Source: Anaerolineales bacterium (lineage in GTDB: Bacteria; Chloroflexota; Anaerolineae; Anaerolineales; UBA11579). Taken from it: a stretch of DNA of 64,000 nucleotides. The notes under the pieces are model-generated. The model searched no databases, was not told the DNA's origin, and saw nothing but the letters and a program-made list of their open reading frames with translations. Every line of letters starts with the position of its first letter. The first letter of the stretch is position 1. A program made the position numbers and the translations under genes. The stretch spans positions 248,001 through 312,000 of the forward strand of contig JAHBVC010000001.1 in NCBI GenBank assembly GCA_019637755.1, given 5' to 3'. Positions 43,122 through 50,215 of the stretch are shown here, one piece after another.

Positions 43122-43814
43122 ATGCCCCAGATCATTGCCGTTGGCTCCGGGTATCACGCCATTGGGCGGCGTGGTAGCCATTTGGAGCGTTACCTGCTGG
43201 CGGCCACGCGCACGCGCCGGCCGCGGCTGTGCTACCTGCCCACCGCCGCCGGTGACCCGCCTGCCCATATTCGCCGGGTTGCGCGCATCTTCAGCGCCCT
43301 CGGCGCACGCGTCACGCACCTCAATTTATTGGAGCCCAATACCGCTGATGTAGCCAAGCTCTTGCTGGCTCAGGATCTGATCTGGGTGGGCGGCGGCAAC
43401 ACGCGCAACATGCTGGCGCTGTGGCGCGCCTGGGACGTGGACGCCGCCCTGCACAAAGCCTACCAACGTGGCACTGTATTAGCCGGCGGCAGCGCCGGGG
43501 CGATCTGCTGGTTCGAGTATGGCATCACCGATTCGGTACCCGGCCGCCTGCAGCCGATGGAGTGCCTGGGTTGGCTGCCCGGCAGTTGCTGCCCGCATTA
43601 TGACAGCGAGCCTAAGCGCCGCCCCAGCTACCGCAAACAATTGCTCGCTGGGCTGCCGGCAGGCCTGGCGCTGGATGATTTCGCCGCGGCGCACTACATA
43701 GATGGCCAGTTGGCCAAGGTGCTGAGCTTCGCGCCCGGGGCGCAGGCCTATCAAGTCAGCGTGGCGGCTGGCCGCGTGCAAGAGCAGGTGCTGCTCGCGC
43801 AGCCACTACCCTAG
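43122..43814 (+). CDS. Peptidase S51-like protein (dipeptidase E/cyanophycinase family)
   Basis: A 230-residue Class-I-glutamine-amidotransferase-like fold. The nucleophile elbow is AGGSAGAICWF, with Ser in GGSAGA; IWVGGGNTRNMLALW supplies the second conserved segment, and a His occurs in SCCPHYDSE. Family members cleave aspartyl dipeptides or cyanophycin. Starts 6 nt after the DUF5996 stop, so the two are probably co-transcribed. Confidence 0.85.
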   Translation: MPQIIAVGSGYHAIGRRGSHLERYLLAATRTRRPRLCYLPTAAGDPPAHIRRVARIFSALGARVTHLNLLEPNTADVAKLLLAQDLIWVGGGNTRNMLALWRAWDVDAALHKAYQRGTVLAGGSAGAICWFEYGITDSVPGRLQPMECLGWLPGSCCPHYDSEPKRRPSYRKQLLAGLPAGLALDDFAAAHYIDGQLAKVLSFAPGAQAYQVSVAAGRVQEQVLLAQPLP

Positions 43815-43828
43815 CAGGCCCAAGGTTA

Positions 43829-43864
43829 AAAAAAAACAGCCCACCGGTGGTGGGCTGTTTTTGT
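43829..43864. terminator. Bidirectional terminator
   Basis: The stem acagcccacc/ggtgggctgt has A and T runs, between convergent genes. Confidence 0.9.
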
Positions 43865-43879
43865 GTGTGTAGCTAGCAG

Positions 43880-44509
43880 CTACTTCTTGTCGCCGTCGGC
43901 GGCGGGGGCAGCAGCTTCGCCGCCCTGCTGGCCGTTGGTGCTTTCGGCTTCGGCCACCGGGGCGGAGGCCACTACCAGCAACTCGTCGCCATCGCTCAAC
44001 ACGGTGACGTTGGCCGGCACCACGAGATCGCGCACGAAGATGCCATCACCGAAGTTCTCCAGGCTGGATACATCGACAGTGAAGTTATCCGGCAGGTCTT
44101 GTGGCAGCGCTTCCACCTCAACGTACTCGAGGCCGTTGACCAGCAGACCACCAAGGTTGGAGACCACCGGGGCCTTGCCTTCCAGCACCACGCGCACTTC
44201 CGCACGCACAGTTTCGCTCAGCGAGACGGCCAGCAAGTCCACATGGGTCAGCTCGCGCAAGATCGCATCGACCTGGAAATCACGCACCAGGGCGTTATGC
44301 TCCTCACCATCCAGGTCAATCTGCACCAAGGTGGAGTAGTTGATGCGGCGCATCACTTTCGAGGCTTCACCGCGATCCAGCGTGATCGCAATTGGCTTTT
44401 CTACATGGCGGCCATACAGCACGGCCGGCAGCTTGCCTTCACGGCGCAGTTTGGAGACCTTCTTGCCTACCAGGTCACGGCGTGAAGCTTTAAGGGTTAC
44501 CCGTTCCAT
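43880..44509 (-). CDS. rplY: 50S ribosomal protein L25/general stress protein Ctc
   Basis: A 209-residue long-form L25 (Ctc) binding 5S rRNA. The L25 domain (~1-95) has ERVTLKASRRDLVGKKVSKLRREG and LPAVLYGRHVEKP. The C-terminal TL5-like domain (~96-185) has VDLLAVSLSETVRAEV. A low-complexity Ala/Gly/Glu tail ends DGDKK. ATG 44509 has a ggatggaag ribosome site; the upstream open frame is the mRNA leader. A strong promoter lies ~135 nt upstream. Confidence 0.93.
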   Translation of the reverse strand: MERVTLKASRRDLVGKKVSKLRREGKLPAVLYGRHVEKPIAITLDRGEASKVMRRINYSTLVQIDLDGEEHNALVRDFQVDAILRELTHVDLLAVSLSETVRAEVRVVLEGKAPVVSNLGGLLVNGLEYVEVEALPQDLPDNFTVDVSSLENFGDGIFVRDLVVPANVTVLSDGDELLVVASAPVAEAESTNGQQGGEAAAPAADGDKK

Positions 44510-44587
44510 TCTTCCATCCTTGGGATGCCTCTCACGACGCGGCCAGGCCGCGCCATTACCAATCATCCCGCTAGACCATTCCGCGAA

Positions 44588-44606
44588 AACGTCTCCGCAA
44601 CGGAGA
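44588..44606 (-). promoter_or_regulatory. Leader hairpin in the rplY 5' UTR
   Basis: The perfect stem cgtctccg/cggagacg with loop of 3 is followed on the minus strand by TTTT. It resembles a short terminator inside the leader, 79 nt before the rplY start. A second hairpin (gcgcggcc/ggccgcgt) lies closer to the gene. Confidence 0.5.
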
Positions 44607-44646
44607 CGCCAGCTTGCCCATGCACGCTGAGTGGAATGCGAGCGGA

Positions 44647-44675
44647 ATTTTAGCCCATCCCCCGTCCCACGTCAA
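44647..44675 (-). promoter_or_regulatory. rplY promoter
   Basis: On the minus strand TTGACG (44675-44670) and TAAAAT (44652-44647) are separated by exactly 17 bp, giving a leader of about 130 nt. Confidence 0.8.
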
Positions 44676-44746
44676 ACCACCCGCCCGCCAATAGGCACGC
44701 TTCTTGCAACAAGGGCTTTACTTTGGTCTTTACCGCGGAGGAAATC

Positions 44747-45076
44747 ATGTACGTATTGAATCAAGCTGACACTTTGTTGCTGATGGCGGCTGCCCTGTTT
44801 TTCTTGGGGATGTGCACCCTGGCGATGGGCCTGTTTGTGCTGGTGACGCGCACGCACAGCAAGGATGTCAAGAACCTGAGCAGCCATGCCGCCCAACTGG
44901 TGCAAAAAGGCATTGCCGAAGACGTGGCCCAATTAGTTAGCGGCGCCAGCGCCTTGCTGGAAGGCGTGCAGCAATTGGTCAAGACGGCTACTGGCGTCGG
45001 CATCTTTTTGACTTCGCTGGGCCTGGCCTTGATGGCGGGCGGCTTCTGGGTGGTATTGCAAGTCAACTGGGCTTAA
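44747..45076 (+). CDS. Small two-helix membrane protein, first gene of the TPR/peptidase operon
   Basis: A 109-residue protein with helices at ~8-34 and ~82-105 and a polar middle (~36-78) predicted amphipathic (HAAQLVQKGIAEDVAQLV). No family is recognised. ATG 44747 has a strong gcggagg ribosome site; the TTG further up has none. It ends 21 nt before the giant TPR gene, so it probably belongs to the same transcript and could anchor the complex at the membrane. Confidence 0.72.
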   Translation: MYVLNQADTLLLMAAALFFLGMCTLAMGLFVLVTRTHSKDVKNLSSHAAQLVQKGIAEDVAQLVSGASALLEGVQQLVKTATGVGIFLTSLGLALMAGGFWVVLQVNWA

Positions 45077-45097
45077 GCCGCAGAACGGATCGGTAGC

Positions 45098-48000
45098 ATG
45101 AGCACATTCATCGCAGACCTCAAGCAATGCCTGCCGCAGGCGGAGTGGCCGCTGGTGGTGGCCGCCTTGCGCAACGAGCCCAGCCTCTGGGCGGCTTTGC
45201 AGCAGGCGCCGTTTGGCGAGCAAGCGCTGGCGGCGGCCGGCGCCGAACGCCAGGCCTGGTCGCCGGCCTTTCTGGGCTTGCTCAGCCTGGAGCAGCCGGC
45301 CACGGTCTACGAGGAACTGCGCGCGGCGGCCTTTGAGCCGGCCGCCGAGAAATTGCGCTACCAATCCGCCAGTGCGTATGAGCAGCTCGCCACCGGGCAG
45401 GAGCGCCCGGCTATGCCCAGCCTGGAGCAAGCCACCCTGCTGGCCCTGGCGCTGCGTGAGCGCCGCCGCGTGCTGGGCGACTGGCAGCACTTGGCCGAAG
45501 AGTTAAGCATCGCACCCAGCAACGAGTGGAAGCTGCCGCTGGCGATCCTGTTCGGCCTGCTGCCGCAGCCACAGGAGCTGCTGGCAACCTTGTTGGCCGA
45601 AACGCAGTCCCCTGATATGCAGTCGTTAGGTTTGCATGCGCTGGTGAGCAACCCGCTCAGCGTGGAGGAGCAAAGCCAGTTATTGCTGGCGGTGGTGGCC
45701 AATCACTCGCTGCCGCATTTACTGGCCGTGCTGCGCCCCTTGGCCCATCTGCATTTGGCATTGGCGCAGCAGCTAGCCAACTACGCATTGGAGAAACTGG
45801 CTGAAGAACCGGCGGCAGGCTCCAGCGATCTGTCGCAAATTGAACGCTTGTCACTGCAAGCGGAAATTCGCCAACTGAGCGGCCAGGCCGGTGAGGCCCT
45901 GCCGTTGCTGCAGGCCGCCTGGGGCGCGGCCCAGCGCATCCAAGCGGAATTGGCCAGCAAGCTGGCGGAGACCGCAGTGGCCAACGGTGAAGCGGCACAG
46001 AGCCTAAGCGAGCCCGCGCTGGCCGTGGCGAAATCGGCGGGCAGCAAGCACCCCGCCGCGCTGGTGGCCGCCGCCCGCGTAGCGCTAAAGTCGAACGACA
46101 CGCAGGAAGCGCAGCGCATGGCCGCCGCGGCGCTGGGCGCGGCGCAAAATTCCAGCGCCGGCGAAAACGCGCCGCTGATGCGCCAACTGGGCGAGATCTT
46201 TATTGAGCTGAAGCTGCCCGAAGCGGCACGCCAGGCCGCCGAGTTGGCTACCCAGCACAGCCCCAACGATGCCGATAGTGCCGCCTTCCTGAGCCGCGTT
46301 TGGAGCCTGTGCAACCAGCCGGAGCAAGCCCTGCAGGCCGCTCACCTGGCCGCCGCTCTGGCGCCCGAGCGCAGCGACCTGCGCCGCCAGTTGGCCAAAG
46401 CGCTGCAAAGCAGCCAGCACGGCCCGGCGGCATATGCCGAGTGGCAAGCGGTGATGGCGCAGGACGCCGAGCCCACTCTGGAAGATATTTTTGGCCTGGC
46501 GCAGGCCGCGCTGGCCGCTGATGAATTGAGCGAATGCATTCAGGCCTGCCAGCGCGTGCTGGCCGTGCAAGCCACCCACGGTGGCGCGCACGCCTTGCTG
46601 GGCAAAGCTTTGCTGGCCCAGGACGATAGCAACAGCGCCATCGAGCACCTGCGCCGCGCTACCGAGCTGGCGCCGGCACAGAGCGAAGCCTGGATCGTGC
46701 TGGCGGATCTGTTGCGCGGCCAAGGCGATTGGCAAGCGGCGCGCGATACGCTGTTCAATGCGCAGCAGTACACCCCGCCCAGCGCGGAACTGCAGCAACT
46801 GCTCGCCGAAGTGTATGTAGCACTTGAGGAATATGAAGCCGCGCTCGGCGCGCTGACCCGCGCGGCGGAATTGCTCACCGAAACGCACAGCCCGGCCTTG
46901 GCACAGCGCATCGCGCTGCAGCTGGGCCGCTTGCAACGCCAGCTCGGCCACCGCAACCAGGCGCGCCACACGCTGGAGCGCGCCGTGCACACCTACCCCA
47001 CACACCCCGGCTTGCAGCACGCGCTGGGCCAACTACTTCTAGAAGTGGATGAGCCCGTTGCCGCACTCGCCGCACTGGCCGTCACCTTGCAGGCCGAGCC
47101 ACAAAATGTAGATGCCCTGCTCGACGCGGCGGCGGCGCACATGCGCAACCAGGCGGCGGCGGATGCCGAAGCCTGCCTGCGCCGCGCGCTGGAGTTGGCC
47201 CCCAGCCCGGTGGCCATCGCCCGCCTGGCCGAGGCGCTGGCCGCGCAGGAGAAGCCGGCCGAGGCGCTGCGCGAATACGAAGCCGCGCTGCGCAGCGAGC
47301 TGGCACAGGACGCAGAGTGGCAGCCGCGCCTAGCACTGGGCAAAGCCGTGGCGCAGGCCCAGTTGGGCCAGCATGCCGAGGCGATCGCCCAACTGGAAGC
47401 GCTGGATGCCCAGACCCCCGGAGATTTGCACGTGTTGCAGGCGCTGTGCCGCGCCTATAGCCAGGCCGGCCGCGCGGCAGAAGCCTTCCAGATCGCCAGC
47501 AAAGTGTATATGACCAGCGCCAAGGATGAAGATACGGTGCTGTGGTTCGCCGAACAAGCCCAGGCGCTCGGCCAGGGCGAAGATGCCCGCCGCGCCCTGG
47601 ATAAGAGCATTCGCCAGCACAACAACCCGGCGCACATCCTGCGCCTGGCTGAGATGGAATGGCAAGACGGCGCCCACGAGAAAGCAGTGGATACGCTGGC
47701 CAGCCTGCTGCGCAGCGCGAACAGCCAGGCACTGGCGCAGGCGGGGCGCTTCCTGCTGGAGCGCCGCGCCGCCGCTACCAGTGTGTCGTATTTCAAGCGT
47801 GCGCTGGAGCTGGAGCCGTTGCCCAGCCTGCTCGATGCGCTGACCGAAGCATACGAACACAGCCAGCAATGGAACGAAGCGCTGGAGACGGTGGAGAAGA
47901 GCCTGGCCGCCGAGCCCGGCCAGGGCAACTTGCTGGCGCGCAAAGCGCGCATCCTGCAGGCCGCCGGGCGGCCGCAAGCCGCCCTGGAAACGCTGGAGCA

Positions 48001-50215
48001 AGCCTTGGAGCGCATGCCGGCCGACCTGGGCCTGTTGGCTAACAAGGCACGCTTGCTGCGTGCCGCCGGCGAATGGAGCGCAGCGCTGAGCGCCGCCGAA
48101 AAAGCCTTCCAGCTTGATCCCAGCCATATGCCGCTGCTGCAACTGGCGGTAGAGTTGGCGTTGGCCACCCTGCAGCCGGAACGGGCACGCAGCCTGCTGG
48201 CCGCCGCCGAGTGGGCCGGCGCGCCTTCGCTGGAGCTGGCCTGCTTGCAAGCCGAACTGGCGCTGGAGAGCAACGAAGAGCTGGCCGCCGCCCAGGCGCT
48301 GGCCCCGGCGCTGGAAGCCGGCGAGCAGCACCCGCGCGTATTGGCCATTCAAGCGCGTTTGGCAGCGCGCCGCGGCGATAGCCGCCAGGCGGAGCAATTG
48401 TTCAGCCAGGCGCTGGCCTTGGTCGATACGCAACTCAGTGATACGCAAGACGTCTTTACGTTGATCAGTCTGGCACGCGCCGCGCAAGCCGTGCACACCT
48501 ACGAAGCCGCGGTACACCTGCTGCAATTGGCCACCAAACTCAGCCCGGCGATGGCACTGGCCCAGTTTGCGCTGGGCAAGGCCATCGTGCTGCGCGCCGA
48601 ATGGCAGCAACTGTGCGCCGCTAGCCAGATGCAGGCCAGCAGCCCCGCCGAAGTCAGCGCCGGTGCTGCGCTGGCCAGCGCACGGGCCGCCTTCAGTGCA
48701 GCGCGCAGCCAGGCGCCGCTGGCGGCCGCACGCAGCCAGATCGAAAACTGGCTGGCGCGCGCCAGCCTGCGCTTTGGCGCCGCGCCGGCAGAGGACGCCC
48801 TGCCGCACGGCTTCCCCAGCAACGCGGGCGAAGCCGCTGCCTTGGTCTACGCCGGGCGCACGCAGGGCGAGCTACCGGCACGCGAAGCACGCGCCAAGAG
48901 CTTCTGGCGTGCGCCTGAAGTGCTCGCCGAACGCGCCTTGGCCTATGCCGAGGCCGACGCGCCCAACGCGCTCAAGTGGATGCTGGGTGCGCTGGAGCAA
49001 AAACCGCAACTGGCCCCCTACCATGCCCTGGCCGCCCACTACGCCCAGCAAGCCGGGCAACTGCAAACCGCGCTGGAGCAGGTTCGCCAGGCCCTGGCCT
49101 TGGCACCGATGCAAGCCGCCTGGCACGCCTTCGCCGGCCGCCTGCTGCAACAGGCCGGCGCCTTGGGCGAGGCCATCGATTATTTCGAACACGCTGTGGC
49201 GATGCAACCCAGTGACGCGCAACGTTATTTTGAACTGGGTGAGGCCCAAATGGCCGCAGAGCAATACCCGCTGGCCCAGCAGAATTTTGCGCAAGCGCAT
49301 GAGCTGCAGCCCGCCAATGCCAGCTACCCCCTGGCGCTGGCCAAGGCCTGCTGGCTGGCCGGCGATGACAAGCAAGCCGCCCAGCACGCCCAAGCAGCCC
49401 AGCAACTGGCTCCCAAATCGCACGCGCCCTTGCTGCTGCAAGCCGAGATCGCTTTGCGCAACAGCCAGGCGGCGCAGGCCAAGGGCCTGGCCGAAGCCGC
49501 GCTGCGCCTGGCACCGACCGATAGCCATAGCCTGACGGTGTATGCGGAGTGCTTGCACGCCAGCGGCGAGGTAGCGGATGCCCTGGCCGTGTTGCAGCGT
49601 GCCGAGCATTACAGCGCTGACAAGTTGCCGATCCAGCTGCGCCGCGCCCAGTTGCTGCCGCTCGAAAAAGGCCTGAGCGAGATCGTAGCGCTCAGCAAGG
49701 CCAACAGCGAGCGCGCCGATGTCTACCTGGCGCTCTCCGAGATGTTGGCCGCCAACGGCGAGCGCCAGGACGCCATCCAGGCGGCCCAGCGCGCCGCCAA
49801 GAAGGCCGAGAGCCTGCCGTTGCCACAGCAGGCGCGCTTGCACCTGCACCTCGGCAAGCTGCTGCAGGCAGATGGCCAGTTGGACCAATCCTTGCATCAT
49901 CTGGATGAGGCCACCGCGCTGGCACCCCACCTCAGCGAAGCGCATATTGAACGTGGCCGGGTGTTCCTCAGCCGGCGGCAGATGAAGCCCGCCCTGCAGG
50001 CTTTTGAGCAGGCCGCACTGGCCGCCCCGCACAGCGCCCAGCCGCATTTGGAAGCCGCGCTGGCGCTGAAGGAAGCCAAAGACTACCCCGCCGCCGAGGC
50101 TGCGTTGCGGCAGGCCGCCACGCTGGCGCCGCGCGACCGCAGTATCCAACGCCAACTGGCCGCGGTGATCGCCCTCAATCTGATCCGCCAGCCACAGGAA
50201 GTGAGTGCGCTATGA
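45098..50215 (+). CDS. Giant tetratricopeptide-repeat protein, 1705 aa
   Basis: A very long alanine- and leucine-rich alpha-solenoid. Repeats with A-x-x-A-L at ~34-residue spacing run through most of the chain: for example GKALLAQDDSNSAIEHLRRA, AEVYVALEEYEAALGALTRA and LGKLLQADGQLDQSLHHLDEA. The first ~200 residues are less regular. No catalytic motif, signal peptide or membrane helix is seen. Its stop overlaps the start of the peptidase-like gene by 4 nt (ATGA), so the two are tightly coupled. The protein probably acts as a scaffold or sensor for its neighbour; this is inferred. Confidence 0.88.
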   Translation: MSTFIADLKQCLPQAEWPLVVAALRNEPSLWAALQQAPFGEQALAAAGAERQAWSPAFLGLLSLEQPATVYEELRAAAFEPAAEKLRYQSASAYEQLATGQERPAMPSLEQATLLALALRERRRVLGDWQHLAEELSIAPSNEWKLPLAILFGLLPQPQELLATLLAETQSPDMQSLGLHALVSNPLSVEEQSQLLLAVVANHSLPHLLAVLRPLAHLHLALAQQLANYALEKLAEEPAAGSSDLSQIERLSLQAEIRQLSGQAGEALPLLQAAWGAAQRIQAELASKLAETAVANGEAAQSLSEPALAVAKSAGSKHPAALVAAARVALKSNDTQEAQRMAAAALGAAQNSSAGENAPLMRQLGEIFIELKLPEAARQAAELATQHSPNDADSAAFLSRVWSLCNQPEQALQAAHLAAALAPERSDLRRQLAKALQSSQHGPAAYAEWQAVMAQDAEPTLEDIFGLAQAALAADELSECIQACQRVLAVQATHGGAHALLGKALLAQDDSNSAIEHLRRATELAPAQSEAWIVLADLLRGQGDWQAARDTLFNAQQYTPPSAELQQLLAEVYVALEEYEAALGALTRAAELLTETHSPALAQRIALQLGRLQRQLGHRNQARHTLERAVHTYPTHPGLQHALGQLLLEVDEPVAALAALAVTLQAEPQNVDALLDAAAAHMRNQAAADAEACLRRALELAPSPVAIARLAEALAAQEKPAEALREYEAALRSELAQDAEWQPRLALGKAVAQAQLGQHAEAIAQLEALDAQTPGDLHVLQALCRAYSQAGRAAEAFQIASKVYMTSAKDEDTVLWFAEQAQALGQGEDARRALDKSIRQHNNPAHILRLAEMEWQDGAHEKAVDTLASLLRSANSQALAQAGRFLLERRAAATSVSYFKRALELEPLPSLLDALTEAYEHSQQWNEALETVEKSLAAEPGQGNLLARKARILQAAGRPQAALETLEQALERMPADLGLLANKARLLRAAGEWSAALSAAEKAFQLDPSHMPLLQLAVELALATLQPERARSLLAAAEWAGAPSLELACLQAELALESNEELAAAQALAPALEAGEQHPRVLAIQARLAARRGDSRQAEQLFSQALALVDTQLSDTQDVFTLISLARAAQAVHTYEAAVHLLQLATKLSPAMALAQFALGKAIVLRAEWQQLCAASQMQASSPAEVSAGAALASARAAFSAARSQAPLAAARSQIENWLARASLRFGAAPAEDALPHGFPSNAGEAAALVYAGRTQGELPAREARAKSFWRAPEVLAERALAYAEADAPNALKWMLGALEQKPQLAPYHALAAHYAQQAGQLQTALEQVRQALALAPMQAAWHAFAGRLLQQAGALGEAIDYFEHAVAMQPSDAQRYFELGEAQMAAEQYPLAQQNFAQAHELQPANASYPLALAKACWLAGDDKQAAQHAQAAQQLAPKSHAPLLLQAEIALRNSQAAQAKGLAEAALRLAPTDSHSLTVYAECLHASGEVADALAVLQRAEHYSADKLPIQLRRAQLLPLEKGLSEIVALSKANSERADVYLALSEMLAANGERQDAIQAAQRAAKKAESLPLPQQARLHLHLGKLLQADGQLDQSLHHLDEATALAPHLSEAHIERGRVFLSRRQMKPALQAFEQAALAAPHSAQPHLEAALALKEAKDYPAAEAALRQAATLAPRDRSIQRQLAAVIALNLIRQPQEVSAL

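Noticed and set aside
44588-44606. Terminator for an upstream minus-strand gene
   Set aside because: No minus-strand gene precedes it; it lies between the rplY promoter and gene, so it was listed as a leader element.
48872-50155. 427-codon minus-strand open frame
   Set aside because: Antisense to the TPR gene with no recognisable domain.
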